Below are positions 17,620 to 28,179 of a DNA stretch of 64,000 nucleotides, piece by piece. The DNA is from Saccharophagus sp. K07 (GTDB taxonomy: Bacteria; Pseudomonadota; Gammaproteobacteria; Pseudomonadales; Cellvibrionaceae). The notes below the pieces were generated by a model, which saw only the letters and a program-made list of their open reading frames with translations, searched no databases and had not been told where the DNA came from. The stretch is taken from assembly GCF_014336955.1 (NCBI RefSeq), contig NZ_QRAI01000001.1, positions 1-64,000 on the forward strand, written 5' to 3'. Position 1 is the stretch's first letter. Each line of letters opens with the position of its first letter. The position numbers and the translations under genes were made by a program.

Positions 17620-18303
17620 GTGGCAACTGAACGAAATATTCAGATAGAACCATCCTGGTTTGAGGTTCTGCACGATGAATTCGACAAGCCTTATATGCAG
17701 TCGCTGAGGCAATTTCTGCAGCAGGAAAAACAGCAGGGTAAAGTGATCTATCCGCCCGGAAAAAATATTTTCAACGCATTTAATTCCACGCCGTTTCACA
17801 AGGTGAAAGTCGTTATTTTGGGGCAGGATCCCTACCACGGCCCTGGTCAGGCCCACGGGCTTTGTTTTTCGGTTCTCCCCGGTGTGCCGTTTCCGCCATC
17901 ACTGCTCAATATTTTTAAAGAGATTCAGCAGGATCTCGGCATTCCTGTGCCGCAGCAGGGTTGTCTGCAATCCTGGGCCGATCAAGGGGTTTTGCTGCTT
18001 AACGCGACTTTGACGGTTGAGCAGGGCAGAGCGGGTTCCCATCAAGGCAAAGGCTGGGAGACCTTTACCGATCAGGCTATTTCCGCATTGAACCTGGGAC
18101 GCGAAGGGCTGGTGTTTTTATTGTGGGGTTCTTACGCCCAGCAAAAAGGTGCATTGATCGACGGCCGCCGTCATCTGATTTTGAAATCACCACACCCTTC
18201 GCCGCTGTCGGCGCATCGCGGATTTTTCGGCAATCGCCATTTTTCCAAGGCAAATGAATGGCTGCAGCAGCGCGGACAAACGCCGATCGACTGGCGGGTG
18301 TGA
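17620..18303 (+). CDS. ung: Uracil-DNA glycosylase (family 1)
   Basis: A 227-residue base-excision repair enzyme that removes uracil from DNA. The catalytic water-activating Asp70 is in [13 protein letters not shown], and the leucine-intercalation loop [13 protein letters not shown] is near residue 190. It starts at GTG 17620, nine bases after an AGGGG ribosome site; no ATG is available in frame. Length is normal (E. coli 229). It lies between two unrelated units, lysS and ruvCAB. Confidence 0.97.
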   Translation: MATERNIQIEPSWFEVLHDEFDKPYMQSLRQFLQQEKQQGKVIYPPGKNIFNAFNSTPFHKVKVVILGQDPYHGPGQAHGLCFSVLPGVPFPPSLLNIFKEIQQDLGIPVPQQGCLQSWADQGVLLLNATLTVEQGRAGSHQGKGWETFTDQAISALNLGREGLVFLLWGSYAQQKGALIDGRRHLILKSPHPSPLSAHRGFFGNRHFSKANEWLQQRGQTPIDWRV

Positions 18304-18471
18304 CCCAAAGGGAAAAATCAGCAATTGTCAGTGAACGGTTGCCGCCGCAGCTACGGCCCTCTAAGCTGTATATGAATACAGCCCTCGGCGGGACCGCTGC
18401 TTTATGACTTGTTTGTTTTCTAGCCAATTTGCGCGATGCTTTGATATTGCCGAAGTCGTGGTGGATCGGTC

Positions 18472-18993
18472 GTGAGCATTATTTTGGGAATCGACCCGGG
18501 TTCGCGTAAAACCGGCTACGGAATTGTGGAGCGCAATGGAACCAAAATGCGCTATGTCGCCAGCGGTGTCATCCGCATTCAGGCGGAGTTGACGCTGCCC
18601 GAGCGTTTGAAAGTGATCTTTGCGTCAGTGAGCGAGATCATTGCGCAATACCGGCCGCAGGAAATGGCGGTCGAGCAGGTGTTTATGGCAAAGAGTGCCG
18701 GCTCGGCGCTGAAATTGGGGCAGGCGCGCGGCGCGGCGATTGTCGCGGGCGTCAGCCATAATCTCACGGTATTCGAATACGAAACCCGCAAAGTCAAACA
18801 AGCCGTGGTTGGCACTGGCGCGGCGGACAAGCTGCAGGTCCAGCATATGGTGAAAACGCTTCTGCATTTGCCGTGTGCTCCCCAGGAGGATGCGGCTGAC
18901 GCTCTGGCGGTAGCGCTATGCCACGCCAACACGCAACACAATTTGATTCATCAGACGCAAGCGCGTCATTTTCGACGGGGTAGATTGGTGTGA
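18472..18993 (+). CDS. ruvC: Holliday junction resolvase RuvC
   Basis: A 173-residue endonuclease that cuts Holliday junctions symmetrically. The RNase H-like fold starts with [15 protein letters not shown] (catalytic Asp8), continues with a glutamate in MAVEQVF, and ends with the catalytic acidic pair in [15 protein letters not shown]. It starts at GTG 18472. Its stop overlaps the ruvA start by four bases (GTGA), so translation is coupled. yebC, often upstream, is missing here. An imperfect stem-loop (GCTGTAT/ATACAGC) lies in the 168 bases before the gene. Confidence 0.97.
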   Translation: MSIILGIDPGSRKTGYGIVERNGTKMRYVASGVIRIQAELTLPERLKVIFASVSEIIAQYRPQEMAVEQVFMAKSAGSALKLGQARGAAIVAGVSHNLTVFEYETRKVKQAVVGTGAADKLQVQHMVKTLLHLPCAPQEDAADALAVALCHANTQHNLIHQTQARHFRRGRLV

Positions 18994-19607
18994 TCGGGCG
19001 ATTAAAAGGTGTTCTGCTAGAAAAACAACCGCCGCATCTTTTGCTGGATGTGCAGGGTGTCGGCTACGAGTTGCTTGCACCTATGACCACCTTTTACGGC
19101 TTGCCGGAAGTTGGTGCCGAAGTCGTTTTGCATACGCATTTCTCCGTCAGTGAAAACGCCCAGCAGTTGTTTGCTTTTATCAACAAAGAGGATCGTGCGC
19201 TGTTTCGTCAGCTGATCAAGGTCAGTAACGTCGGCCCGAAAATGGCGCTCGGCATTTTATCTGGTATGGATAGCAGCGAATTTGTCCGCTGTGTGATGAG
19301 CAATAACTTGAATGCGCTGGTGCAGGTTCCTGGGGTCGGCAAAAAAACGGCGGAGCGTTTGGTAGTAGAAATGCGCGATCGCTTGCGCGACTGGTCCGGC
19401 GCCGCGGATGGTCCTGTGCCTGCACCGGTAAAAGCGGCTGTTTCCTCCAGCAATCAAATGTTTGCCGACGCCGAAAGCGCTTTGATTACGCTGGGCTATA
19501 AACCGGTCGAAGCCGCCAAAGCGCTGAATGCGGTATTGGCGGAGCAGGCAGTGGAGCGCAGTGAGGATTTGATTCGCCTTGCATTGCGCAGCATGATGCC
19601 GAAGTAA
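18990..19607 (+). CDS. ruvA: Holliday junction DNA helicase subunit RuvA
   Basis: A 205-residue tetrameric protein that binds four-way junctions and loads RuvB. The N-terminal OB fold ([28 protein letters not shown]) is followed by two helix-hairpin-helix motifs ([12 protein letters not shown] and [12 protein letters not shown]) and a C-terminal RuvB-contact domain (about residues 157-203). It starts at GTG 18990 inside the ruvC stop. It is 18 bases before ruvB. Confidence 0.97.
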   Translation: MIGRLKGVLLEKQPPHLLLDVQGVGYELLAPMTTFYGLPEVGAEVVLHTHFSVSENAQQLFAFINKEDRALFRQLIKVSNVGPKMALGILSGMDSSEFVRCVMSNNLNALVQVPGVGKKTAERLVVEMRDRLRDWSGAADGPVPAPVKAAVSSSNQMFADAESALITLGYKPVEAAKALNAVLAEQAVERSEDLIRLALRSMMPK

Positions 19608-19625
19608 TTCAGCGAGGGCAGTGAG

Positions 19626-20672
19626 ATGATCGAACCGGACGAATTCACCAGTGGCCGCCTGATCGATGGTGTGGCCAAGCCGCGCGAGGATATGCAGGAT
19701 CGCGCCATACGTCCAAAGACACTGCGCGATTATATCGGCCAGCCCGTGGTGCGCGAGCAGATGGAAATTTTTATCGGTGCGGCGAAAAAGCGCGGCGAAC
19801 CGCTCGACCACACGCTGGTCTTCGGCCCGCCCGGTCTCGGCAAAACCACCCTCGCCAATATCATCGCCACGGAAATGAATGCGGATCTGAAAACCACCTC
19901 GGGTCCTGTTTTGGAAAAAGCCGGTGATCTCGCTGCATTAATGACCAATCTGGAGCCGGGCGATGTTTTGTTTATCGACGAAATTCATCGCTTGAGCCCG
20001 ATGGTCGAAGAAATTCTCTATCCGGCGATGGAGGATTATCAGCTCGATATCATGATCGGCGAGGGGCCTGCAGCTCGCTCAATCAAGCTCGATCTGCCAC
20101 CTTTCACCCTCGTCGGCGCCACCACGCGTGCCGGTCTGTTGACGTCACCGCTACGCGATCGTTTCGGGATTGTTCAGCGGCTCGAGTTCTACAATGTCGC
20201 CGACCTCACCCAGATCGTGATGCGTTCGGCCAATCTGCTGGGGGTGAAATTGGATCTGGGCGGCGCGGAAGAGGTGGCAAAACGTTCGCGTGGCACGCCG
20301 CGAATTGCCAACCGCCTACTACGCCGAGTGCGCGATTACGCTGAAATAAAAGGCGATGGTGTGATCAGTGCCGAGATTGCCGATGCCGCATTGAATATGC
20401 TGAATGTCGACGCCAAAGGGTTCGATCATATGGATCGCCGCTTGCTGCTCGCCCTGATGGAAAAGTTTGGCGGCGGACCCGTCGGGGTGGAAAGTCTCGC
20501 GGCTGCCATCAGCGAAGAGCGGGATACTATCGAAGACGTGCTCGAACCCTATTTGATCCAACAGGGTTATATGATGCGCACGGCGCGTGGACGCATTGCG
20601 ACTCAATATGCCTATGAGCACTTTGGGCTCAATCCCCCCAAAACTTTGCAGCCCGATTTACCGGGGATGTAA
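19626..20672 (+). CDS. ruvB: Holliday junction DNA helicase motor RuvB
   Basis: A 348-residue AAA+ ATPase that drives branch migration with RuvA. Walker A is GPPGLGKTT (residues 67-75), Walker B is LFIDEIHRL, and the arginine finger region [15 protein letters not shown] is present. The C-terminal winged helix includes [10 protein letters not shown] and ends [14 protein letters not shown]. Length is typical. The third gene of the operon; SOS control is usual for ruvAB, but I did not identify a LexA box. Confidence 0.98.
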   Translation: MIEPDEFTSGRLIDGVAKPREDMQDRAIRPKTLRDYIGQPVVREQMEIFIGAAKKRGEPLDHTLVFGPPGLGKTTLANIIATEMNADLKTTSGPVLEKAGDLAALMTNLEPGDVLFIDEIHRLSPMVEEILYPAMEDYQLDIMIGEGPAARSIKLDLPPFTLVGATTRAGLLTSPLRDRFGIVQRLEFYNVADLTQIVMRSANLLGVKLDLGGAEEVAKRSRGTPRIANRLLRRVRDYAEIKGDGVISAEIADAALNMLNVDAKGFDHMDRRLLLALMEKFGGGPVGVESLAAAISEERDTIEDVLEPYLIQQGYMMRTARGRIATQYAYEHFGLNPPKTLQPDLPGM

Positions 20673-21011
20673 AAATATTTCTGTGACAGATATGGCGGAT
20701 GAATAACGGAATCTATAAAATTGCGCGCCTCAAATGACCCACCTCCTGCGGGTAATTCTGCCGCAATTTTACGGAACTCCCTTTCCCAATCACGCTCAAA
20801 ACTGCGTTTTGTCATCGCTGTTATCCTGCATGCAGGTTAAGCGTTGCACCTTTGCGCAACTGAGTGTGTTCAGGAGTGTGGCGAACCCATGGCCAGGTGG
20901 ATGAAACACTCAATGTGCGTTAGGTGCCCGGCTTGTTTCTCTCGGCCCCGCCACCTATGCTTCAGCGCATTCACGATGTTTCGCTAAAAAACGCATAAGG
21001 ACCCGATCTTC
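20673..21011. other. Intergenic region between ruvB and tolQ
   Basis: 339 bases. In many relatives a ybgC thioesterase gene lies here; it is absent. A 67-residue open frame on the minus strand (20612-20815, MTKRSFERDWEREF...) has a possible AGGA site but overlaps the ruvB end and matches nothing I recognise. CCTGCATGCAGG (about 20824-20835) is a 12-base palindrome. The tolQ promoter should be here but is not clear. Confidence 0.4.
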
Positions 21012-21701
21012 ATGAATCAACCTGAACCTCTATCTATTTGGCATTTAGTCTCCGAGGCCAGTTTGCTGGTGCAACTGGTTATGGCGCTGTTGCTGCTCGC
21101 ATCGGTAGTTTCCTGGTTCATGATTGTGCAAAGGGGTATATATCAAGCGCGCGCGAAGCAGGCGTTGGTTAATTTTGAGAAGCAATTTTGGTCCGGTATA
21201 GATCTGTCGCAGCTTTATCGCCAAGGGAATAGCAATGCAGGGCGCGGCAAAGTAGAGGGCGTGGAAAATATTTTCCGCGCCGGTTTTAAAGAATTTTCCC
21301 GTTTGCGCCAGCAGCCCGGTACTGACAAAGATGCCATTATGGAGGGCACTCAGCGCGCGATGCGTGTGGCACTGGCGCGCGAAGAAGAAAAACTCGAAGA
21401 AAATTTGCCGTTTTTGGCGAGTGTCGCATCCGTCAGCCCCTATATCGGATTGTTTGGTACTGTGTGGGGTATCATGAATTCCTTCCGCGGCTTGGCCAAT
21501 GTGCATCAAGCCACTCTAGCTACTGTAGCTCCCGGTATTTCTGAAGCATTGGTCGCAACCGCGATGGGATTATTTGCGGCTATACCAGCGGTGCTTGCTT
21601 ATAACCGCTTTTCTGCCCGAGCTGAGCAGTTGAAGGCGAATTACCAGACGTTTTCTGAAGAATTTTCCGCCGTTCTGCACCGTCAGATTCACGCTGCTTA
21701 G
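21012..21701 (+). CDS. tolQ: Tol-Pal system proton channel subunit TolQ
   Basis: A 229-residue inner-membrane protein of the MotA/TolQ/ExbB family. Three membrane helices are visible (about 17-37, 133-155 and 170-192). With TolR it forms the proton-driven motor that energises TolA for outer-membrane constriction at division. The conserved ISEALVATAMGLFAAIPAVLAYNRF segment is present. ATG 21012 follows AAGGACCC. It heads tolQRAB-pal-cpoB. Confidence 0.96.
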   Translation: MNQPEPLSIWHLVSEASLLVQLVMALLLLASVVSWFMIVQRGIYQARAKQALVNFEKQFWSGIDLSQLYRQGNSNAGRGKVEGVENIFRAGFKEFSRLRQQPGTDKDAIMEGTQRAMRVALAREEEKLEENLPFLASVASVSPYIGLFGTVWGIMNSFRGLANVHQATLATVAPGISEALVATAMGLFAAIPAVLAYNRFSARAEQLKANYQTFSEEFSAVLHRQIHAA

Positions 21702-21709
21702 GCCCGATT

Positions 21710-22135
21710 ATGGCGACACCCAATAAACGTAAACCTATGGCTGAGATCAACGTCGTTCCATATATCGACGTGATGTTGGTGCTGCTCGTGGTTTTTATGG
21801 TGACCGCGCCGCTGTTGATGCAGGGAGTAAAAGTGGATTTGCCCCAGGCACCATCCGCACCTATCGACAACAAAGAAGATGAACCTTTGATCGTCTCGGT
21901 CAAAACAGACGGCACTTATTATTTGAATCTCGGTCAGGATCAGCAGGCGGCAAAGCCGCTCAAGGAAATTACCGATACCGTCAGCAAAGTATTGCGCCAA
22001 AAGCCTTCCACTCCGGTGTTAGTGTGGGGTGATACGGCAGTGCCCTATGGCACTGTGGTTGCGCTGATGACAGAGCTGCAGGCGGCGGGCGCAGCATCGG
22101 TCGGACTTGTGACAGATCCGCCGAAGATGCGATAG
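21710..22135 (+). CDS. tolR: Tol-Pal system protein TolR
   Basis: A 141-residue ExbD/TolR protein. One N-terminal membrane helix (about residues 17-37) carries the essential proton-path aspartate in NVVPYIDVMLVLLVVFMV. A periplasmic domain follows, whose GDTAVPYGTVVALMTELQAAG segment is typical. It works with TolQ as the motor stator. It is eight bases after tolQ and seven before tolA. Confidence 0.95.
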   Translation: MATPNKRKPMAEINVVPYIDVMLVLLVVFMVTAPLLMQGVKVDLPQAPSAPIDNKEDEPLIVSVKTDGTYYLNLGQDQQAAKPLKEITDTVSKVLRQKPSTPVLVWGDTAVPYGTVVALMTELQAAGAASVGLVTDPPKMR

Positions 22136-22142
22136 GCGGCTG

Positions 22143-22970
22143 ATGAAAGCCACACTGGAAAAATACATCGCTCCCGCAATTGTCAGCGTTGGTCTTCACG
22201 GTGCTGTATTGGCGTTTTTGTTTTTTGGTTTCAGTCCCGAACCGGTGAAAACCGAAATCAAAACCCCCAATTTTGTGCGGGCGCAGTTAGTCACGCTAGA
22301 AGATAAGAGCAAAACGCAAAAGCCAGCGGACAAGCCGCAGGTGGTGGATTTGACGCAGAAGCGCAAGGAGCAGGAGCGCCAGAAACAGCTGGCGGAGCAG
22401 AAAAAACAGCAAGAGTTGAAACGCCAGGAAGAGGCGAAAAAGAAAGCTGAAGCTGAACAGAAAAAGAAAGCTGAAGCAGAGCAGAAAAAGAAGGAGCAGG
22501 AGAAAAAAGCGCGCGAGGCGGAAGCCCAGCGTAAAAAAGAAGAGGCTGATCGCAAGGCCAAAGCGGAAGCGGAAAAACAGCGGCAAGAGCAGCAGCGCAA
22601 GCGTGAGCAGCAGGCATTTGAAGAAGCCCTGGCTCGAGAAGAAGCGCTTCTGGCGGAACAGTCCTACGCTGTCACCGCGCAAAGTTATATGAGCGTTATA
22701 GCGCAACGCGTTATTCAAAATTGGAGCCGACCGCCGTCTGCGCGCAATGGCATGCAATGTATTTTATTGATTCGCCTGGTGCCAACCGGTCGGGTAGTGA
22801 GTGTTGACGTACTGAAAAGCAGTGGCAATGCAGCGTTTGATTTGTCGGCTGTGCAGGCGGTCAAGAAAGTAGAGCAATTTGACGAAGTCAAAGAAATGCC
22901 GTCACAGGTATTCGAGCGACACTATCGTGAATTTGAATTGAATTTTAATCCGCAGGATTTGAGACAGTGA
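22143..22970 (+). CDS. tolA: Tol-Pal energy transducer TolA
   Basis: A 275-residue three-domain protein. A membrane helix at about residues 9-28 is followed by a long charged helix (about 50-175) rich in Lys, Glu, Ala and Gln that spans the periplasm. The C-terminal domain (about 180-275, [18 protein letters not shown]...) contacts TolB and Pal. The stop overlaps the tolB start (GTGA). The domain linking inner membrane to outer membrane is shorter than E. coli TolA (421 residues), as is usual outside enterics. Confidence 0.95.
   Translation: MKATLEKYIAPAIVSVGLHGAVLAFLFFGFSPEPVKTEIKTPNFVRAQLVTLEDKSKTQKPADKPQVVDLTQKRKEQERQKQLAEQKKQQELKRQEEAKKKAEAEQKKKAEAEQKKKEQEKKAREAEAQRKKEEADRKAKAEAEKQRQEQQRKREQQAFEEALAREEALLAEQSYAVTAQSYMSVIAQRVIQNWSRPPSARNGMQCILLIRLVPTGRVVSVDVLKSSGNAAFDLSAVQAVKKVEQFDEVKEMPSQVFERHYREFELNFNPQDLRQ
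22440..22494 (+). repeat. Short tandem repeat in the TolA helix
   Basis: Two near-identical copies of a 24-base unit encode KKAEAEQK heptad-like repeats. The DNA differs by a few bases. This is part of the TolA coiled helix and a place where length can vary by slippage. Confidence 0.6.
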
Positions 22971-24247
22971 GATTTGTTTGGATTGTTGGCTTGTTAATCA
23001 GCGTGTTGGCCAGTCCGGCGATGGCCCGATTGACCATCGAAATCACCTCCGGAATGGATAATCCCACTCCCATTGCCATAGTGCCCTTTGGCGGGGCGCA
23101 GGGCTTGTCGGAAGATATTCAGGACATCGTCTCTGCCGATCTGTTGCGCAGCGGCTTTTTCCGTCCGATCCCCAAAACCGATATGTTGGCCATGCCGAAA
23201 ACCCAGGCGGAAGTGTTTTACCGCGATTGGCGTATGCTCGGCGCTTCCTACCTGGTGATAGGACAAATGACCAACACGGCGGGTCGATACCAACTGCAAT
23301 TTGAACTCTATGATGTACTGTCGCAGCGCAAGGTATTTCAAAAACAAGTGGCAGGGAATGACAGCCAATTGCGCGATATTGCGCACGCGGTAAGCGATGC
23401 TGTTTATGAAGCTATTACCGGTATTCGCGGCGCATTCAGCACCAAGATTCTCTATGTGGAAGATTTGAAACGCCCGGGACCGGGTCGTTATAGATTGATT
23501 TACGCCGATGCTGACGGCGCTCGCGACCGAGTGCTTTTTTCTTCCAGCGAGCCGTTGCTGTCACCCGCTTGGTCTAACGATCTTTCCAAAGTTGCCTATG
23601 TTTCCTTTGAAACATCTCGACCGGCGATTTTTATTCAGGAGTTGGCCACCGGTAAGCGCACCCAAATGACCAATTTCACTGGCTTGAACGGCGCGCCGGC
23701 CTGGTCGCCGGATGATCGGTCATTGGCGCTGGTTTTGTCGAAAGATGGCAATCCGGAGCTCTATACTTTGGAAATCGCTACTCGCCAGTTGCGTCGTGTC
23801 ACTGATCATTTTGCCATCGACACAGAACCGAATTGGACGCAGGACGGCCGCTCCCTGATCTTTACTTCCAATAGGGGAGGCAGCCCGCAGATTTATCAGG
23901 TGAGCCTGGCTACCGGTCGGGTTGAGAGACTGACGTTTGAAGGGGATTACAACGCGCGTCCGCGTTTGTCACCCGATGGCAAAACTTTGATCATGGTTCA
24001 TCGTAGAGATGGCATTTTCCACATCGCTTCCCAGGATTTGAAAACTGGTAACATGCGCATTCTTACGGAAACATGGTTAGATGAATCACCGAGCATCGCG
24101 CCAAACGGGGCTATGTTACTATATGCTACGCAGCACCAGAATAAGGGTGTATTGGCCGCGGTCTCCATGGATGCAGGTGTGAAGTTTCGCCTACCGTCGA
24201 AACAGGGGGATGTACGGGAACCGGCTTGGTCTCCGTTTGCTAAATAA
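22967..24247 (+). CDS. tolB: Tol-Pal system beta-propeller protein TolB
   Basis: A 426-residue periplasmic protein. A signal peptide ([16 protein letters not shown], cleavage after about residue 20) precedes an N-terminal domain and a six-bladed propeller with repeated WSPDG/LSPDGK-type motifs ([36 protein letters not shown]). TolB binds Pal and is displaced by TolA. It starts at GTG 22967, overlapping the tolA stop by four bases. Length is normal. Confidence 0.97.
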   Translation: MRFVWIVGLLISVLASPAMARLTIEITSGMDNPTPIAIVPFGGAQGLSEDIQDIVSADLLRSGFFRPIPKTDMLAMPKTQAEVFYRDWRMLGASYLVIGQMTNTAGRYQLQFELYDVLSQRKVFQKQVAGNDSQLRDIAHAVSDAVYEAITGIRGAFSTKILYVEDLKRPGPGRYRLIYADADGARDRVLFSSSEPLLSPAWSNDLSKVAYVSFETSRPAIFIQELATGKRTQMTNFTGLNGAPAWSPDDRSLALVLSKDGNPELYTLEIATRQLRRVTDHFAIDTEPNWTQDGRSLIFTSNRGGSPQIYQVSLATGRVERLTFEGDYNARPRLSPDGKTLIMVHRRDGIFHIASQDLKTGNMRILTETWLDESPSIAPNGAMLLYATQHQNKGVLAAVSMDAGVKFRLPSKQGDVREPAWSPFAK

Positions 24248-24298
24248 TTTATCGAGTTGTTTCTTATTTATTTCATGCTCACTTGGGAGTTACAAAAA

Positions 24299-24805
24299 AT
24301 GTTGAAGTCAATTAAGTCTTTCGCTGTGTTGGCCGTGGTAATGGGGTTGATGGTAGGCTGCTCAAGCAACAAACCAGTTGAACAAGATCCAAATGCTGGT
24401 TCTGTTAGCACTGATACTTCTGGTGTTGGCGTTCAGTCCAGCGGTGTGGACGTCGATGGCGGTGAAGATTCCATTGCTGATCTGGCGACTGTGTTCTACT
24501 TCGAATTCGATTCAGCAGTGTTGCTGCCTGAAGCTCGCGCAGCTTTGATCGCTCACGCTGAATATGCTCGCAACTCAAGCCGCTCTGTTCGTCTGGAAGG
24601 TCACGCTGACGAGCGCGGTTCACGCGAATACAACATGGCTCTGGGTGAGCGTCGTGCTAATGCCGTGCGCGACTTCCTGGTACTCCAAGGTGTCAGCAGC
24701 TCCAGCATTGAAACTGTCAGCTACGGTGAAGAGCGTCCTGCAGTTTCTGGCAGCGGCGAGTCTTCCTGGTCTAAAAACCGTCGTGTAGAACTGTTCTATC
24801 GATAA
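24299..24805 (+). CDS. pal: Peptidoglycan-associated lipoprotein Pal
   Basis: A 168-residue outer-membrane lipoprotein. The lipobox LMVGC makes Cys22 the lipidated residue; an OmpA-like peptidoglycan-binding domain (about 65-165) has the FEFDSAVL and GHADERGSREYNMALGERRA motifs. It links the outer membrane to the wall and binds TolB. I chose ATG 24299 (MLKSIKSFA), with GGGAGT upstream, over an upstream in-frame start at 24257. cpoB follows in seven bases. Confidence 0.97.
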   Translation: MLKSIKSFAVLAVVMGLMVGCSSNKPVEQDPNAGSVSTDTSGVGVQSSGVDVDGGEDSIADLATVFYFEFDSAVLLPEARAALIAHAEYARNSSRSVRLEGHADERGSREYNMALGERRANAVRDFLVLQGVSSSSIETVSYGEERPAVSGSGESSWSKNRRVELFYR

Positions 24806-24812
24806 GCTTTAA

Positions 24813-25589
24813 ATGCTGAAACATATGCTAACCGCCATCCTCGTGATGGCGGTTCCTTTCGCGAACGCACAAGTTCAAATCATCGACTCCCAACCTATTG
24901 GGGGACGAGTTTCATCCCCACAACCGCGTTCCGCACCAGCACCCGCCGATGCTGCCGCTCAGGCAGAGATCTTTTTCCAAATCCAAGCGTTGCAGCAGGA
25001 AGTACTCGAATTGCGCGGATTGGTTGAGCAGCAGTCGTTCGAACTGCGTCAATTGAAACAGCAGCGAATGGATGATTATCTGGATTTGGATCGCCGTTTG
25101 AGTCAGTTGTCGGGAAGTGCGCCGTCTCAGCCCGTCGTACCGTCAGCATCGACCTCCCGGTCGCTGGATGTTGCGCGAGAGACCGCTGCAGAGCTTCCGG
25201 TAGCGGATGGCGCCCAGGCCAATGAATTAGCCGCGTATCGCACTGCCATAGACCTGGTGTTGAAGCAGCGGGATTTCGACGGTGGTTCTGCCGCGCTTCA
25301 GCAATATCTCAAGGATTTTCCGGCTGGTCATTACGCGGGGAATTCGCTTTACTGGTTGGGTCAGATCAGTTTGCAAAAAAATGATTCGCAGCAGTCAAAA
25401 CGCTGGTTTCAGCAGTTGATTGATCAACACCCCAATCATCAAAAGACGCCTGAGGCCAAATTCAAATTGGCAAAGCTCTATTTCGAAGAAGGGCAGCTGG
25501 AGCGAGCCAAAAAAATGCTGCAAGAGGTTGCTAGTACCAATTCAGCCGCAGCAGGTTTGGCAAAAGATTTTCTGCAGCAAAACTTTTAA
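24813..25589 (+). CDS. cpoB: Cell division coordinator CpoB (YbgF)
   Basis: A 258-residue periplasmic protein that couples Tol-Pal constriction with septal wall synthesis. A signal peptide (LTAILVMAVPFANA, cleavage near residue 19) precedes an N-terminal coiled coil (about 50-95, FFQIQALQQEVLELRGLVEQQ) and C-terminal TPR-like repeats (about 135-258, including AGNSLYWLGQISLQKNDSQQS). It is the last gene of tolQRAB-pal-cpoB and is followed by a strong stem-loop. Confidence 0.93.
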   Translation: MLKHMLTAILVMAVPFANAQVQIIDSQPIGGRVSSPQPRSAPAPADAAAQAEIFFQIQALQQEVLELRGLVEQQSFELRQLKQQRMDDYLDLDRRLSQLSGSAPSQPVVPSASTSRSLDVARETAAELPVADGAQANELAAYRTAIDLVLKQRDFDGGSAALQQYLKDFPAGHYAGNSLYWLGQISLQKNDSQQSKRWFQQLIDQHPNHQKTPEAKFKLAKLYFEEGQLERAKKMLQEVASTNSAAAGLAKDFLQQNF

Positions 25590-25603
25590 GCACGCCGGTT
25601 GTT

Positions 25604-25655
25604 CGCAATTCGCGCATTTGATTTTATGGGCGCGAATTGCGCGTTCTCTTTTTTT
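25604..25655 (+). terminator. Terminator of the tol-pal operon
   Basis: CGCAATTCGCGC (25604-25615) and GCGCGAATTGCG (25630-25641) form a perfect 12-bp stem with a 14-base loop, followed by CGTTCTCTTTTTTTC. It begins 15 bases after cpoB. The rest of the roughly 350-base gap before malQ holds no gene I can see. Confidence 0.85.
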
Positions 25656-25939
25656 CTTTTCACTCTGCAACTCAAAATTGGCTTAGCATTGCGCGCGAGT
25701 GAGAGCTCGCAAATTTCCAGCGTTAAACGTAATTTTTTCTCTGGCTGTGAAAAAAATACCTAGCCAAAAATCAGTATTGCCTTTGGCAAAAAATTGGCAT
25801 TGTTTTGGATTCAGTTGCTCTCGCGAAACGAAGGGATAAATTGGCCGAGATCAAACCCTAGAAGTTGGCATGAGATAAGCTAGACTTGTTCCTTTAGGAA
25901 TTCTCTCAATAATTAAAACCGACCATTGGTGGTGAATCT

Positions 25940-28060
25940 ATGAACAACTTAGATAAGTTGTTTTATTGGCGTGGAATAGCTGACGAATATTACAACTATC
26001 GAGGGGAGAGAGTTTTTGTTTCGCTGGAAAATCGTCAACGTTTGCTGCAGGCAATGGGAGTTAACGTTGACTCCCCCGAAGCCATAGCAGAGCAGGCATA
26101 TGCTCTTGATATAGAGCCGTGGCGCACGTGGTTTCCACCAATGTTAATGACTGAGGTCGGGGGCAACGCGCACTTCACGATCAATTTACCGCCATCTCAT
26201 TTACCCCATAAATTTCACTACGAAATCTTTTTAGAGTCCGGTGGCACCCGAAGTGGTGAGTTTGTCGCAGCGGATTGCCCAGAGGTCGGTGATTACCTTT
26301 ATGAGGGCACGCGATATTCTCGACGCGCCATTGGAGTGCACGAGGTGCCAATCGGCTATCACCGTCTGCGCGTCATCATGGTGTCGGATTCCGGTGCGTC
26401 CATGGAAACGCAGTTCGTAGTGGTGCCGTCTCAGGCTTATACCCCGGAATGGGTGACTGAGGAAAAGCATCCCTGGGGAATCATCGTCCAGTTGTACACA
26501 TTGCGCTCTGCCCGCAACTGGGGAATCGGCGATTTTACCGATCTGAAATTATTGATTACTGAAGCCGCTGCGGCGGGCGCCGATATGATCGGGCTGAATC
26601 CTCTGCATGCGCTGCGGATTCCGGTGGAAAATCACTGCAGTCCTTACAGCCCGTCTGATCGACGCTTTCTCAATCCGCTCTATATAGATCCGGAAGTCGA
26701 ACCCGAATACCAAAAGAAACCCGGTGATATGCTGCCAATCTTGGTTCGTCTGCGCGCCCAGGACAAGGTGCCTTACGCCGCCGTCTACAGCACCAAAATG
26801 TCGGTATTTCGGGAAATGTACGCGGTGTTTGTCGCCAATGAGCTGGACAAAAAATCGCCCAGAGCGCAGAAATTTCTCGAGTTTGTCGCGAAGGCAGGAC
26901 CTACCCTGCAGGACTTTTGTCTCTACCAGGTTCTGGCCGAAGCAACCGGTCAGCAGATCGATCAACTGAGTGCTGAAGAAAAAGAAAGCGCCCGCAGCCG
27001 TTACGCGGAGCAGATTCAATTCCATGCTTATCTGCAGTGGCTGGCGGACGCGCAACTCGAAGCCTGCCAGCGCCTTGCCCACGACAAAGGTATGAAAGTC
27101 GGTTTGATGCGCGATCTGGCGGTGGGCGCGGATGGCGGCGGCGCTGAAGTAACGACTAATCTGCATTTATTTTGCCGCTCGGCGGCGGTGGGTGCTCCGC
27201 CGGATCCGCTGGCGGAAAAAGGGCAAAATTGGGGGCTGCCGCCAATGGACCCAGCGACCTTGCGGGCTACGGGGTTTGCGCATTTTATTAACTTGTTGCG
27301 GACCAATATGGCCCATTGCGGCGCCTTGCGAATTGACCACGCCATGGCGCTGATGCGGTTGTGGTGGTGTCCACCGGGGCAAACTGCGGACTACGGTGCG
27401 TATATTTATTACCCGTTCAAAGAAATGCTCGGCCTCCTTAAGTTAGAGAGCGTACGCAATCAATGCGTCGTAATCGGTGAGGATATGGGGGTGGTGCCGC
27501 AAGAGTTTCGCGAAGCTTTGATCAACGCGAATATTTTCACTAACAAGTTGTTTTATTTTGAAAAACTGCACGACGGTCAATTCCGTCCGCCAGAGCAATA
27601 CGAACCGCATTCACTGGCGATGCTGACAAATCACGACGTGCCCACCATCGCGAGTTGGTGGATCGGTTCCGATCTGCAGTTGCGCGCGAAGCTGAATTTG
27701 TTAGAGGACGGTGTTGGTTACGAGGAAGTGTCGGTGCAGCGGGATATGGAAAAACTGCGCCTGTTGGAGTGGCTGGCCAACTTGGGATTGGTGAAACGCG
27801 AGGAATTCGCGGAATTGCTCGCCGGACCCATGACGCAGGCTTTTGCCGCGACGCTCTTGCACGGCGTCAGCAAATGCAGCTCGCAGCTGTTTGTCGTGCA
27901 ACTGGAGGACCTGGAGTTGCTGGAAGATCCGGTCAATGTGCCAGGCACCAGTTATCAATACCCCAATTGGCAGCGCAAGCTGGCGGTGCCGTTGGAAATG
28001 TTATTTTCCGAAGAGCGTGTGCAATCTCTGTTGCGCGCGATTGCCATGGAGCGAAGTTAA
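25940..28060 (+). CDS. malQ: 4-alpha-glucanotransferase (amylomaltase), GH77
   Basis: A 706-residue cytoplasmic enzyme that transfers alpha-1,4-glucan segments between maltodextrins. GH77 catalytic residues are in place: nucleophile Asp466 (ALRIDHAMAL), acid/base Glu514 (VVIGEDMGVVP) and the third acid in TNHDVPT. Length is like E. coli MalQ (694), including the N-terminal extension. It heads a run of glycogen genes, so it probably recycles the short glucans made by GlgX and GlgP. Start at ATG 25940. Confidence 0.95.
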   Translation: MNNLDKLFYWRGIADEYYNYRGERVFVSLENRQRLLQAMGVNVDSPEAIAEQAYALDIEPWRTWFPPMLMTEVGGNAHFTINLPPSHLPHKFHYEIFLESGGTRSGEFVAADCPEVGDYLYEGTRYSRRAIGVHEVPIGYHRLRVIMVSDSGASMETQFVVVPSQAYTPEWVTEEKHPWGIIVQLYTLRSARNWGIGDFTDLKLLITEAAAAGADMIGLNPLHALRIPVENHCSPYSPSDRRFLNPLYIDPEVEPEYQKKPGDMLPILVRLRAQDKVPYAAVYSTKMSVFREMYAVFVANELDKKSPRAQKFLEFVAKAGPTLQDFCLYQVLAEATGQQIDQLSAEEKESARSRYAEQIQFHAYLQWLADAQLEACQRLAHDKGMKVGLMRDLAVGADGGGAEVTTNLHLFCRSAAVGAPPDPLAEKGQNWGLPPMDPATLRATGFAHFINLLRTNMAHCGALRIDHAMALMRLWWCPPGQTADYGAYIYYPFKEMLGLLKLESVRNQCVVIGEDMGVVPQEFREALINANIFTNKLFYFEKLHDGQFRPPEQYEPHSLAMLTNHDVPTIASWWIGSDLQLRAKLNLLEDGVGYEEVSVQRDMEKLRLLEWLANLGLVKREEFAELLAGPMTQAFAATLLHGVSKCSSQLFVVQLEDLELLEDPVNVPGTSYQYPNWQRKLAVPLEMLFSEERVQSLLRAIAMERS

Positions 28061-28179
28061 ACGCTCCTTTCAGATTAACCAACACCCGGATAGCTGAAAT
28101 ACTGAACGCGTTCCGGCGCGATGCTGGGAAGGTGTCCTGGATCCTTTCCGGGTGATAAGAACGATAAGGAAAACACATT

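Noticed and set aside
20612-20815. 67-residue minus-strand frame MTKRSFERDWEREF
   Set aside because: Overlaps the ruvB 3' end; no family recognised. A possible AGGA site keeps it from being excluded outright.
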